This document shows positions 43,755 to 53,311 of a stretch of 64,000 bases of DNA, piece by piece. Under the pieces are notes generated by a model, which saw only the letters and a list, made by a program, of their open reading frames with translations, searched no databases and was not told the DNA's origin. Origin of the DNA: Halosegnis rubeus (GTDB lineage Archaea > Halobacteriota > Halobacteria > Halobacteriales > Haloarculaceae); NCBI RefSeq assembly GCF_009184545.1, contig NZ_QJOW01000002.1, positions 124,001-188,000 on the forward strand. Reading direction: 5' to 3'. The position numbers and the translations under genes are program-made. How positions within the stretch are numbered: position 1 is the stretch's first letter; the number at the start of each line of letters is the position of its first letter.

Positions 43755-43763
43755 ATATTAATA
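43755..43763 (+). promoter_or_regulatory. TATA box of the pilus operon
   Basis: ATATTAATA lies 25-33 bases before the ATG at 43788. It is one of the clearest TATA elements in the window and points to a leaderless start for the PilB mRNA. Confidence 0.6.
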
Positions 43764-43787
43764 CGTGGGGTAGAACCGGCTACCACG

Positions 43788-45437
43788 ATGAGTGACTCGA
43801 GCGAGTCGACACCCCCCGGCAGGCCGGCCCTGCCGCTCGATTCGGCCGGTGGCGACCACAGCGACGGGCCGATTCCCGACGAACGAACCCGGAACCTCCT
43901 CGTACCGATGCGCACGGAACTCGGGACGGAGACCGACAACGCGGTCGAAATCGCCGAGCGCTACTGGCTCGTCCGTCCGTTCGCCTTCGCGGTTGTCCTT
44001 CGGGACGCCCGCACCGACGAGTACAGCTACCACGTCGTCGAGCCGGACCTCGACGAGCACGAACACTACGTCTATCGGGAGCTTGAGCGCGAACTCCGCG
44101 AGCATCTCGTTCACCGCGTTGCGCCCGGCGAGGACGAACACGAACGCGAGACGATGCTCGAACGACAGGCTCGCCGCGTCATCGACGAACTGCCCGGGCT
44201 GGACGTGCCCGAGTCGTCGTTCCAGCAGATCTGCTACTACCTCAAGCGGAACCTCGTCCACTTCGGGAAGGTCGACCCGCTGATGTCCGACCCTCGATTA
44301 GAGGAGGTTTCGTGTAACGCTCCCGAGAGTCCCGTCTTCGTCTACCACCGCGACTACGAGGACCTCGCGACGAACATCGAGTACGGAGCGGGCGAACTCC
44401 GCTCGTTCATCAAGACGCTCGCCCAGCGGTCTGGGAAGGATATCTCGACGGCGAAACCAATGCAGGGGACCGCCCTCCCGGACGGCTCGCGCATCCAGCT
44501 CACGCTGGACGAGGTCGCCCCGCGCGGCGAGAACTTCACCATCCGGAAGTTCCGCGAGGTGCCGTTCACGCCGGTCGATTTGGTACACCTCGACACGTTC
44601 ACCGTCGACCAGCTCGCGTATCTGTGGACCTGCATCGACGCCGGCCTTTCGGGCATCGTCGCCGGCGGAACCGCCTCGGGGAAGACCACCGCACTCAACG
44701 CACTCTCGATGTTTCTCCCGCCGAAATCAAAGGTCGTCTCCATCGAAGACACCCGCGAACTCCAGATTCCACAGGAAAACTGGGTCGCCTCGCTCACCCG
44801 CGAGCCGATGACCGGCGACGCCGACGAGACGGGTATCGACATGTTCGACCTGCTGCGGGGCGCACTCCGGCAGCGGCCGGAGTACATCCTCGTCGGCGAG
44901 GTGCGCGGTGAGGAAGCCCGCGACATGTTCGAGGCGATGTCCACCGGCCACACGACCTACTCGACGTTCCACGCCGACCGCGTCGAGGCCGTCCTCAACC
45001 GCTTGCAAGGTCCGCGGATGGGTGTCGAGAAGGAACTCATCTCCGAGTTGGGCTTTCTCTGTTTTCAGGCGCAGGTCGGCTCCGAGAGCGAGCGGCGCAA
45101 CACCGAGATTGCGGAGGTGCTCGACATCGAGAGCGGCCGGCTCAAGACGCGTACTGTCTTCGAGTGGAGCGAACACGACGACACCATCAGACAGGTGAAC
45201 CGGTCGGCACACATGGCGACCCTCCGGCAGGAACAGCCGGCTATCGACGGCCGGACCGACCGTCGGCGCGAACTGCTCGCGTACTTGGTCGACGAGGATA
45301 TCAGCGGCTACGAGGCGGTCTCGGCCGCGGTGCGGGCCTTCGAGCGCTCGCCCGACCGCGTCATCGAGCAGGTACGCGCCGGCACGCTCGACGCCGAGAC
45401 GCTCCACCACATCGAGGCGGGTGACGGTGGCGAGTAG
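43788..45437 (+). CDS. pilB: Type IV pilus / type II secretion ATPase, PilB family
   Basis: 549 residues. The N-terminal part (EIAERYWLVRPFAFAVVL, DPLMSDPRLEEVSCNAP) is the usual archaeal lead domain. The motor has Walker A VAGGTASGKTTALNAL (about residue 292), the Asp box IEDTRELQIP, Walker B YILVGEVRGEEARDMF and the His box STGHTTYSTFHAD. It would power assembly of a surface filament from the cytosolic face. The 3' end overlaps the PilC gene by 17 bases. Whether it extends a pilus or secretes another protein is not decidable. Confidence 0.92.
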   Translation: MSDSSESTPPGRPALPLDSAGGDHSDGPIPDERTRNLLVPMRTELGTETDNAVEIAERYWLVRPFAFAVVLRDARTDEYSYHVVEPDLDEHEHYVYRELERELREHLVHRVAPGEDEHERETMLERQARRVIDELPGLDVPESSFQQICYYLKRNLVHFGKVDPLMSDPRLEEVSCNAPESPVFVYHRDYEDLATNIEYGAGELRSFIKTLAQRSGKDISTAKPMQGTALPDGSRIQLTLDEVAPRGENFTIRKFREVPFTPVDLVHLDTFTVDQLAYLWTCIDAGLSGIVAGGTASGKTTALNALSMFLPPKSKVVSIEDTRELQIPQENWVASLTREPMTGDADETGIDMFDLLRGALRQRPEYILVGEVRGEEARDMFEAMSTGHTTYSTFHADRVEAVLNRLQGPRMGVEKELISELGFLCFQAQVGSESERRNTEIAEVLDIESGRLKTRTVFEWSEHDDTIRQVNRSAHMATLRQEQPAIDGRTDRRRELLAYLVDEDISGYEAVSAAVRAFERSPDRVIEQVRAGTLDAETLHHIEAGDGGE

Positions 45438-47556
45438 CACCGACGACGCGACCTTCGAGGTTGCAGACGACGAAGACCGTCGGACCGAACTCCTCAACCG
45501 GGTCGCCGACGCCATCGTCGGGGTTCGCGAACGAGTCGCGTCCGACGCCGACCGGAGCCGGCTCGACCGGTTCGCCTACCGGCAGTTCGCCGGGAAGTTC
45601 CGCGACCGACACGACAGATTCGAGTCGTATCGCCGGGTCGTGAATCAGGCGCGCTACGAGGAGACGTACGACCGATACCTCGCCCGCACGACGCTGTGGA
45701 CGCTGCTCACCTTCGCCGTCGGGACGGTCGTCGGACTGCTGTTCGCACTCTTGTTTCGACAACTCGGCGTGTTCTCGGCACTCGGGCTTGCCGTTCCGCT
45801 CGGACCGCTCTCGCCGGCCGTCGACGTGGTGAAGACACCGCTCGCGATGGCCACTGTCACGCTATCAGTCGCCCTGCTGTTTGCGGTGCCGGTCGGCGCG
45901 ACCCTCTACTACGCGCCCAGATTCGCAGCCTATCAGCGCGAGCGCGCCATCGACTATCTGCTCCCGCAGGCGGTCACCTACATGTTCGCGCTCTCGCAGG
46001 GCGACCTCCCGTTTCCCGCCATCGTGCGCCGACTCGCCGAGACGGAAGACACCTACGGCGAGGTGGCCGTCGCCTTCCAGGCGGTGACGAACGACATGGA
46101 CTTCTTCGGCTCCGACCTGCGGTCGGCGCTCCGGAGTGCGCGCGAATCGACGCCCTCCACCGAACTCGCGGAACTGCTCGACGACATGATCGGTATCATC
46201 GACACGGGCGGCGACGTGACGCCGTTCCTCCGGAGCAAGGCCGAGGAGTACCAGGAGCGGCGGCTCCGCGCGAACGACCGCATGGTCGATACCGTCGGCA
46301 TGTACGCGCAACTGTACATGATTGCGGGCGTCGCCTTCCCGCTCTTCTTGCTCATCACGCTCACCATCATGGTCGCTATCTCGGGGTCGGGGATGGCGCG
46401 GCTCCAGTTGGTCGTCTACGTGCTCGTCCCGACCGTCGCCGTCGGGTTCATCGTCCTCATCGACACGGTTTCGCCGGACGACCTCGGCACCTCCCCGACG
46501 CTCCCGGTGGACGACGACCGCGTCTCCGTCGGCGAACTCGCCGACCGCCTCGACGGCGAGACGACCGACCGCGCACCCAGTCGGACCAGCGGCCACACCG
46601 ACGCTCTCTCGGCGGCCGAGGCGAGCGGTATCGAGGGGTTGCGTGCCGCGCTGCGTCGACAGTCCACGGTTCGGACACTCCGTGCGCCGATCGACCTCGT
46701 GCGCCGGCGACCGGTCGTCTCGCTCGCCATCTCGGTTCCGATTGCACTCGTATACGTCGGCGTGCTCGCGCTCGCGGGGATTTCGGTTCCGACGCCGACC
46801 GGCTTCCTCGCCGCACCGATTGCGACGACGCTCCTCTCGGTCGTCGTGCCGCTGTTCGGCGTACTCGTCCCGCTCGCCTACTTCCACGAACGGCAGTACC
46901 GCCACCGCCAGCGCGTCAACCGCGAACTCCCGGACGTGGTGCGAAAGCTCGCCAGCACCTCCGAGACGGGGATGACGCTTGCGCAAAACATCGGGCTGGT
47001 CGGTGAGACCTCGGAGGGGTATCTCGCGGGCGAGTTCCAGCGCGTCGACCACGCGTTGAACTACAACGTCGTCCTCGGCGACGCGCTCCGCCGGATGTCG
47101 AACCGCGTTCGCAACGAACGGCTCACCCGGGTCGTCCACCTGCTCGCGGAGGCGAACGCCGCCAGCGGGCGCGTACGGGCCGTCCTCACCGTCGTTGCCG
47201 ACGACGTGCGCAACGCCTACCGGCTGGAGACGCGCCGGCGCGACGAGACGCGCAACCAACTCGTCATCGGCGTGATGGGCTTTCTGCTGTATCTCGTCGT
47301 CGCGGTCGGCGTCATCGAGTTTTACCTCCCGCCGATGGTCGAGGCCGCCTCGCAGGCGAGCGAACTCGGCGCGACCACCTTCGGCACGAACATCGACATC
47401 GACGCCTTCCGGGTCGTCCTGTTCCACGGCGCGCTGTTGCAGGCGCTCGCGACCGGACTCGTCTCCGGACAAATCGCCTACGACAGCGCGCTCGCCGGAC
47501 TGAAGCTCGCACTGCCACAGCTCCTGCTCGCGACCGTCGTCTTCTGTTTCGTCTGA
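45421..47556 (+). CDS. pilC: PilC/TadC-family membrane assembly protein
   Basis: 711 residues from GTG. Two T2SSF-type modules: the first around YLLPQAVTYMFALSQGDLPF and the second around NRELPDVVRKLASTSETGMT, each followed by membrane helices (LYMIAGVAFPLFLLITLTIM; NQLVIGVMGFLLYLVVAVGV). Further helices lie near residues 75-100, 110-130 and 435-480. It forms the membrane platform for PilB. It is closely coupled: overlap with pilB and a 2-base gap to the next gene. Confidence 0.9.
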   Translation: MTVASSTDDATFEVADDEDRRTELLNRVADAIVGVRERVASDADRSRLDRFAYRQFAGKFRDRHDRFESYRRVVNQARYEETYDRYLARTTLWTLLTFAVGTVVGLLFALLFRQLGVFSALGLAVPLGPLSPAVDVVKTPLAMATVTLSVALLFAVPVGATLYYAPRFAAYQRERAIDYLLPQAVTYMFALSQGDLPFPAIVRRLAETEDTYGEVAVAFQAVTNDMDFFGSDLRSALRSARESTPSTELAELLDDMIGIIDTGGDVTPFLRSKAEEYQERRLRANDRMVDTVGMYAQLYMIAGVAFPLFLLITLTIMVAISGSGMARLQLVVYVLVPTVAVGFIVLIDTVSPDDLGTSPTLPVDDDRVSVGELADRLDGETTDRAPSRTSGHTDALSAAEASGIEGLRAALRRQSTVRTLRAPIDLVRRRPVVSLAISVPIALVYVGVLALAGISVPTPTGFLAAPIATTLLSVVVPLFGVLVPLAYFHERQYRHRQRVNRELPDVVRKLASTSETGMTLAQNIGLVGETSEGYLAGEFQRVDHALNYNVVLGDALRRMSNRVRNERLTRVVHLLAEANAASGRVRAVLTVVADDVRNAYRLETRRRDETRNQLVIGVMGFLLYLVVAVGVIEFYLPPMVEAASQASELGATTFGTNIDIDAFRVVLFHGALLQALATGLVSGQIAYDSALAGLKLALPQLLLATVVFCFV

Positions 47557-47558
47557 CC

Positions 47559-48857
47559 ATGACCGACACACCACAACACGACAGTAGCACCGACAGCACG
47601 CCGGCATCGACGTTCACCGGCGAGACACGCGCACAGGCAACCCAAATCGGGCTGATACTCGCTATCGGGAGCCTGTTCAGCCTCCTGTTGGTCGCACAGG
47701 TGTCGCTGGCTCCGCAGGTGCAGTCGGAGACGGAGTTGCGCCACTCCAGCACCGTCCTCGCCGACATGCAGGAGATACAGGCCGACCGCGGCGTCGTCGC
47801 CGACGGCGCGGACGGACAGGCCAGCGTCCTCCGGATGGGCGACAGCTATCCGACCTACCTGATTCTCGCCCAGCCACCCGGGCCATACGGGACGCTCAAC
47901 ACCGAGGACGCCGGTAGGCTCACTGTCACGGGCGCGACGGCCACCAACCCCAGCGCTGCCGACCACTTCGATGGCAGCCCCATCGCGCGGGAGACGACCG
48001 CGCTCGAATACACGCCCGGCTACCATCAGTATGACGCGCCGACGACGCGGCTCGCACAGGGTGTCCTCACCGAGGAGTACAGCGACCACGCCGAACCGGT
48101 CGCCGGCGGCGAGGTGGTCGACGGCCGGAACCTGAATCTCGTCTGGACGACCGGCGACATCGCGGCCAGCCAGACGAAGCCGCTCACTCTCCGCACCGAG
48201 CGACTCTCGACGTCCGACCGCGCGGTCCGGGTCGAGCAGTCGACGGAGACACCGATTCGGGTGCGGTTCGAGACGACGCTCTCCGAGCGACGGTGGCGAG
48301 AACTGCTCGCCGCCGAAATCGACGACGACACGACCCCTGCCGCGCCCGACTCCGACGGCGACGGGCGCTACGTCACCGGCGTCGAGAAGAGCGACGGCAC
48401 GCTCACCGTCTCGCTGGAGACCGGCGTCAGCTACCGGCTCGACATGGCGAAGGTCGGCTGGCGAACCGGCCACCAGCCCGGATTTCCCGACGACAGCGAG
48501 CCGGAGTCGGCGTATCTCGCGACCGGCGACCGGACGCCCGTCGTCACCGAGGGAACGACCACGAGGCTCACCGCACGCGTCGCCGACGACTACGGGAACC
48601 CACAGCCGGACGTGCCGGTGACGGCCCGCGTCGAGACCGACGGCCGGCTCGCCGGCGGAGCGACCAGCCGCGACCGACTCTCGGCCGGCGACGGGACGGT
48701 CACGTTCGAGTACACCGCTCCCGAGGTGACCCGACCGACGAGCGAAACGAGCGAACGGACCGAACGCGTCCGGGTCACGCTTCCAGACGCCAGCGGCGGC
48801 GACGGCGACCCGCGGGTCGTCGTCTTCGAGATTCGCGTCCAGAACACCCACGACTGA
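47559..48857 (+). CDS. Pilin-like surface protein with Ig-like C-terminal domain
   Basis: 432 residues. After 23 polar residues comes RAQATQIGLILAIGSLFSLL, a type-IV-pilin-like hydrophobic helix, then a strand-rich extracellular part with many Thr/Asp/Gly. The last 100 residues (TRLTARVADDYGNPQPDVPV and onwards) look like an invasin/Ig-like domain. It follows pilC by 2 bases, so it is a likely minor pilin or component of the filament. The class III signal cut site is not clear. Confidence 0.75.
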   Translation: MTDTPQHDSSTDSTPASTFTGETRAQATQIGLILAIGSLFSLLLVAQVSLAPQVQSETELRHSSTVLADMQEIQADRGVVADGADGQASVLRMGDSYPTYLILAQPPGPYGTLNTEDAGRLTVTGATATNPSAADHFDGSPIARETTALEYTPGYHQYDAPTTRLAQGVLTEEYSDHAEPVAGGEVVDGRNLNLVWTTGDIAASQTKPLTLRTERLSTSDRAVRVEQSTETPIRVRFETTLSERRWRELLAAEIDDDTTPAAPDSDGDGRYVTGVEKSDGTLTVSLETGVSYRLDMAKVGWRTGHQPGFPDDSEPESAYLATGDRTPVVTEGTTTRLTARVADDYGNPQPDVPVTARVETDGRLAGGATSRDRLSAGDGTVTFEYTAPEVTRPTSETSERTERVRVTLPDASGGDGDPRVVVFEIRVQNTHD

Positions 48858-48859
48858 CG

Positions 48860-48867
48860 TTTATATA
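48860..48867 (+). promoter_or_regulatory. TATA box inside the pilus cluster
   Basis: TTTATATA directly follows the previous gene's stop and ends 21 bases before the ATG at 48889. It suggests the downstream part can be expressed separately from pilB-pilC. Confidence 0.6.
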
Positions 48868-48888
48868 CCAATACGAGACAGCCACCCC

Positions 48889-49152
48889 ATGTCACCACAC
48901 GATACTTCCGACGCCGACCCGGCGTTTCGTGCGCTTCGCAGCCGCGTCGACCGACTGGAACGCGCCCGCGAGCAGCGACTCGACAGACTCGAACGACTCG
49001 TCGCCGCGCTCGCCGATGAGACCGAGCGCCAGCGCGGCGTCCTCGAATCCGTCCTCGACGACGACGACCCTCGACTGGGCCGTGACACGGCCGTCGAGAC
49101 GTTGCTCGAAGCCGTCGTCGACGAGGGGGTGAGCGATGTCGACCGACCGTGA
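48889..49152 (+). CDS. Small coiled-coil protein in the pilus cluster
   Basis: 87 residues, almost all charged helix: RALRSRVDRLERAREQRLDR with Leu/Val at heptad positions, then LVAALADETERQRGVLESVL. No membrane segment. It could dimerise and act as an adaptor between the assembly machine and the large protein encoded next, but that is inference. Its own promoter (48860) and the position between two pilin-like genes are its main clues. Confidence 0.7.
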   Translation: MSPHDTSDADPAFRALRSRVDRLERAREQRLDRLERLVAALADETERQRGVLESVLDDDDPRLGRDTAVETLLEAVVDEGVSDVDRP

Positions 49153-49239
49153 GCGTCCCCGACCTCGCGACAGCCCACCCGACGAGGAGTGAGTCCCGAT
49201 GCCCGTACCGCTTCCCGACCGACCACATCTAATCCCCCA

Positions 49240-52200
49240 ATGCTCACAACAGACGAGCAGGCGTCCGCGTCCACGACCGGCATGATCGTCGCCGTCGCGC
49301 TGATGGTGGTGATGAGCGGCGTCGTCTACGCCGGTCTCTCGACACGGATGGACGAACAGACCGACCCGGAGACGACAATCGAGCACGCCAGCGTCGATAT
49401 CGTCTCTCAGAATCAACTCCGCGTCGTTCCCGTCATCGGATCGGACCTCGATCTCGACGCCACGACGGTTCGGGTCACGTTCCCGAACTCCGACAAGCGC
49501 GGGTTCACCGTCACCGACGCCGGAGCGGCCGTCGAGCGAAGCGAGACAACGACCGAGACGACGACCCGGACGGTCACCAACGGGCTCGAACCCGAACCGG
49601 TGTACGAGACGGTCACACGACCCGTCTACGAGACCGTCCGAAAGCGCGTCCAGACCGGGACCGAACGCGTCGAACAGACCGTCCCGACCTACCGGTGGAA
49701 CCGCACCGTCACGACCGAACGACCGATACACCGCTGGAACCACACGGTGACCGAACAGGTGCCCCAGTACCGCTGGCACCACACGTGGACGGAACGTGTC
49801 CCGCGCTACCGGTGGGAGCGCACCGTCACCGACCGCGAGACGACCGTCGACTGGGAGTCGCCCGGTCCGGCGTGGTCGCGCGCCAGCGGCGTCGTTCACA
49901 CCGACTCGGTGTACAAAGGCCGGACGCGAGAGAAGGTCCGGACGGGAACCGAGACGGAGCGGCGACTCGTCGACATGGAGCGTGAACGCGTCCACGCCGG
50001 CTACGAGACCCACACGGAGTGTTCGCCGTCGCCGTGGGGGTTCGCCCGCGGGCGGACCTGCGAAACAGTTCGTGAACCGGTGTACGAGTACGAGCGCGTC
50101 CCGGTGTACGAGACCGTCCGCCAGCCGATCTACGAGTGGCAGTGGCGGGCCGACTACGACACCGAGGCGTTCTACCGATACGAACGCGTCGACCGGACGA
50201 CAGAACAGACGCTCTCGACGAGCGAGCCGACGGGCGACGGCTGGCGGAAAGCATCACCGCGCGCGTTCGACCACATGACGGTCGAGCGAACCGACAGCGA
50301 GGTCGCAACTGATCCGCCCGCACCGGGATGGACGCGAAAGAGCGCAGCCGTCGTTTCACGCGTCGACCGAACACGAACGGAGACGACGCTCGCGGCCGAG
50401 GCACCGGGCGACGATTGGACCCGGGTCAGCGACACGCCGGTCCGGACCGAGTCAGTCGAGCAGACCCAGACGAAACTCGCCCCGCGACAGCCGGGCGACG
50501 GGTGGTCGCTCGCCAGCGACGGGGCAATCGGCGAGACGACCGTCACGGTCCAGCAGCCGACGTACGGTATCGTCGAGCAGCGGATTCGAACCGGCACCAC
50601 GACGGAGCGTCTCATCAGCCACTACCGGATGGTGCCGAAGACGACGGTCGTCACGGAGACGGAGACGACGGCAACCTTCGACGACAGCGTCGAATCCGTC
50701 GAGCGCGGACTCACCGACTCCCCAGCAGTCGGGTCGCCAGAACAAGCGAGCGTCGCTGCATCCGGCCCTGACACGGGAGACGAAGAGGACGCTGAGGACG
50801 ACGAGACAGTTGCAGACGATGCCGGCGAGAGTGCCGACGACGGCCCACCCGACCACGTCCTCGACCGACTGCCGTTCTTGGAGGTCGACGGCAGCGACGA
50901 GCCGCCTGCGCGTGCCAGCAGCATCGTCGAGGGGCTCAGCGGCACGACGACGCGCGACTCGCCCGCGGTATGGCAAAACGGTGAGGCACTCACCGTCCAT
51001 CTCGCGGAAGACCACATTACCGAAGGCGATATCGTCCGCGTCCGCGTCGTCGACACCAACGCGGAGTCGGTCGTCCTCGACAAGCAGATCCGCGCGACGA
51101 ACCTCCCCGCTGTCTCGCTCGATAGCACAGCTCCGACCGATGCGTCGCCGCCGGCTACCGATGCGCCACCGACTACCGACTCCACGACAGTGTCCGATAG
51201 CTCGGCGACGCAGTCCTCTCAGTCGCCGCAGTCACCGCAGTCCGCTGTCGGCGACGAGTTGTCCGGCGGTTCAACGGACACTGACCGGCCACCCGCCGTC
51301 TCCATCTCCGGGCCGAACACGGTCGCACCCGGTAGCGAGGCGACGTTCGAGGCAAACGCCGTCGACGACGAAGGTATCGTCGACTACTCGTGGGACGGCG
51401 CGTACAGCTACGACCAGTCGACCGCGACCCACACCTTCGACGACGCGCCCGGCGAGACGCGGCGCATCGCGCTCACCGTCACCGACACTGCCGGCCAGAC
51501 GGCGACCGCGACGAAGGTGGTTGAGATTAGCGACGAAAACCGCGACCCACAAATCGAACTCCCGCCCGCCGTCACCGGCTGTGTCGGCGAGTCGGTGCGA
51601 CTGAATCCGACCATCGTCACCGAAGAGGGGGACACCGCTACCGGCGAGTGGGACAGACGGATGCCGATACATCTTGACTCACCGGGCGTTAGCTCCGCGA
51701 CCTACACCGCGACGGACAACCACGGTGCAGAGACGTACCGGTCTGTTCGGGTTACTACGATGTCGTGTAGAGAGACCCAAGCTAGTCCTGATATGAATAT
51801 AACTGAGAAGAATGAAGAGAATGAGGTACTCGTGCTGTCTGGATCCGGTGAAATGACGGCAAGCATCGGTGATAATGATGCCCACAGGCAACATTATCCT
51901 CGTAGTCTTGCGACGCAGGAACTCTCTGATTCCCGAAAGAACGAGATTTCGTATCTTGGCTCTGCCGCAGCAGCAGCGGTTGATAAAGTCAGAGATACCG
52001 TTGCTCCAGACAGTTACACAATAACGAGGGAAGTCAGTCGTAGTGAGGCTAGGTTCCTTGAATCGGAGGCGGAGCAATCGTCTGGTTCGTCCTTTGCAGG
52101 AGGTAGTCAAATCGCATTAAATAGACACAAATCGCTGAACAATCCTGAAATTGAGCAGGGAATTGACTCGGGGCCTCAAACCACGGTAACTGTCGTCATC

Positions 52201-52608
52201 AAAGTTGGTCCACACGGTGACATCAACGGGACTGCAATTGCTGCTCGCAACGGTGAGATTCAGGATTCGCAATCTGACGCGGACGGTGGTCAAACTGTCG
52301 GATCCACTGAGCCAACGGTGACTCCGTCAGATGGGACTACCAATGCAGTATCCCGCGATCAGGCAGACAATCGTGTCTATGATGCGGCGAGAGGACACGT
52401 TGAGGCGGTACAGAGTGAGCAAATTACGAACTCTGGAGCCGGGACTCAAATCTCTGAATCTACACCAGATACGGATTCCTCCACCGAACAGACAGAGGCC
52501 GCGAGAGACGACAAAGATGATCAGTCTGTACAGAATCGACTTGATGCGGTTCTGCTAGATACCGAAATGACGGAGCAAGATGAAATGACCTCCAGGGTTG
52601 CCGAATAG
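49240..52608 (+). CDS. Giant pilin-like repeat protein with PKD-type domain and AT-rich variable C-terminus
   Basis: 1122 residues. Residues 1-36 hold a pilin-like start (TTDEQASASTTGMIVAVALM then VVMSGVVYAGL). About 120-300 is rich in VYETV and YRW motifs, including four tandem 13-residue units at 151-201 ([YH]RWx[RH]T[VW]T). About 320-437 has four ~29-residue units with a PGDGW core. Then come an acidic stretch, a Pro/Ser/Thr linker, a PKD-like domain (about 684-770: VSISGPNTVAPGSEATF) and another Ig-like segment. From about residue 840 codon use becomes AT-rich. Start is the ATG at 49240; a GTG at 49189 is possible. Likely a long surface stalk assembled with PilB/PilC. Its tip function is unknown. 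Confidence 0.8.
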   Translation: MLTTDEQASASTTGMIVAVALMVVMSGVVYAGLSTRMDEQTDPETTIEHASVDIVSQNQLRVVPVIGSDLDLDATTVRVTFPNSDKRGFTVTDAGAAVERSETTTETTTRTVTNGLEPEPVYETVTRPVYETVRKRVQTGTERVEQTVPTYRWNRTVTTERPIHRWNHTVTEQVPQYRWHHTWTERVPRYRWERTVTDRETTVDWESPGPAWSRASGVVHTDSVYKGRTREKVRTGTETERRLVDMERERVHAGYETHTECSPSPWGFARGRTCETVREPVYEYERVPVYETVRQPIYEWQWRADYDTEAFYRYERVDRTTEQTLSTSEPTGDGWRKASPRAFDHMTVERTDSEVATDPPAPGWTRKSAAVVSRVDRTRTETTLAAEAPGDDWTRVSDTPVRTESVEQTQTKLAPRQPGDGWSLASDGAIGETTVTVQQPTYGIVEQRIRTGTTTERLISHYRMVPKTTVVTETETTATFDDSVESVERGLTDSPAVGSPEQASVAASGPDTGDEEDAEDDETVADDAGESADDGPPDHVLDRLPFLEVDGSDEPPARASSIVEGLSGTTTRDSPAVWQNGEALTVHLAEDHITEGDIVRVRVVDTNAESVVLDKQIRATNLPAVSLDSTAPTDASPPATDAPPTTDSTTVSDSSATQSSQSPQSPQSAVGDELSGGSTDTDRPPAVSISGPNTVAPGSEATFEANAVDDEGIVDYSWDGAYSYDQSTATHTFDDAPGETRRIALTVTDTAGQTATATKVVEISDENRDPQIELPPAVTGCVGESVRLNPTIVTEEGDTATGEWDRRMPIHLDSPGVSSATYTATDNHGAETYRSVRVTTMSCRETQASPDMNITEKNEENEVLVLSGSGEMTASIGDNDAHRQHYPRSLATQELSDSRKNEISYLGSAAAAAVDKVRDTVAPDSYTITREVSRSEARFLESEAEQSSGSSFAGGSQIALNRHKSLNNPEIEQGIDSGPQTTVTVVIKVGPHGDINGTAIAARNGEIQDSQSDADGGQTVGSTEPTVTPSDGTTNAVSRDQADNRVYDAARGHVEAVQSEQITNSGAGTQISESTPDTDSSTEQTEAARDDKDDQSVQNRLDAVLLDTEMTEQDEMTSRVAE
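49690..49842 (+). repeat. Four tandem 13-residue YRW repeats within the giant protein
   Basis: Units read YRWNRTVTTERPI, HRWNHTVTEQVPQ, YRWHHTWTERVPR and YRWERTVTDRETT. The 39-base units have drifted at DNA level, so the repeat is old and kept for protein structure. Confidence 0.8.
50197..50550 (+). repeat. About four tandem ~29-residue PGDGW repeats within the giant protein
   Basis: Units carry SEPTGDGWRKAS, DPPAPGWTRKSA, EAPGDDWTRVSD and RQPGDGWSLASD, each followed by a Thr/Glu-rich strand. A fifth, separate unit (ESPGPAWSRASG) lies near residue 206. Confidence 0.75.
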
Positions 52609-52686
52609 AGGGCAGATAATGACTTTGTTCTACTAGAAAATATCTGAAACATTTATGGAAAAACAAGTCAGAACGGGTGTGTCGAC

Positions 52687-53301
52687 ATGAACCGACGACG
52701 AGTGTTGCGATTAAGTGGTGCCACGCTCACTTCCACTCTTACCACCGGTTGTTTGGGTGAGTTTCGGACAAATCCAGGTGAGCGAACCAGCCCGACTGAG
52801 GCTGCTAACGTACAGAAAATTCCAGAGTACGAGGCTACTCACCACTCAATTGTTCCAGACGTGCGGGAATTGGAACGCCTCACTCACAAAGCCACCAATG
52901 CGGCAAGACGGGAGCACTCTCGAAGCCCACTCTCATACGACTCAGAGTTGGCCGATATTGCCCGACTCCATTCACGAGATATGGCGGTTAGGGATTTCTA
53001 TGCTCATGAGAATCCCGATGGTGAACTCCACATCAGCCGCCTGCCAAAGTATGGGTACCATTCACGAGTGGTATATGAGAATCTGCTCACAATCGAGAAT
53101 CCTGTAACCGATCTTTCTGTCGAAGAGTTAGCTCAGATGGCGGTTGATGGGTGGCTCGACTCCCCCGCTCACCGTGATGCCCTCCTCAGAGAACACAACA
53201 CGGAGGAGGGAATCGGCGTGTACGTCACGGCCGAGCCGCGCATCTACTGGACGGCAGAGCTCTCGAAGTACGACGTTGACCGGCAGACACCGACACAGTA
53301 A
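52687..53301 (+). CDS. CAP-domain lipoprotein
   Basis: 204 residues. The N-terminus NRRRVLRLSGATLTSTLTTG then Cys22 is a twin-arginine signal with a lipobox. The CAP/SCP domain follows: LTHKATNAARREHSRSPLSY, LADIARLHSRDMAVRDFYAH with the His, and GWLDSPAHRDALL. Such domains are secreted and may bind lipids or act on surface polymers. Most of the gene is AT-richer than its neighbours, but the last ~120 bases are normal, so its 5' part may have arrived by recombination with the adjacent 3' end of the giant protein gene. Confidence 0.87.
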   Translation: MNRRRVLRLSGATLTSTLTTGCLGEFRTNPGERTSPTEAANVQKIPEYEATHHSIVPDVRELERLTHKATNAARREHSRSPLSYDSELADIARLHSRDMAVRDFYAHENPDGELHISRLPKYGYHSRVVYENLLTIENPVTDLSVEELAQMAVDGWLDSPAHRDALLREHNTEEGIGVYVTAEPRIYWTAELSKYDVDRQTPTQ

Positions 53302-53311
53302 CCCCCCAACG

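Noticed and set aside
45865-47607. Long open frame opposite pilC
   Set aside because: Asp/Arg-rich antisense shadow of pilC.
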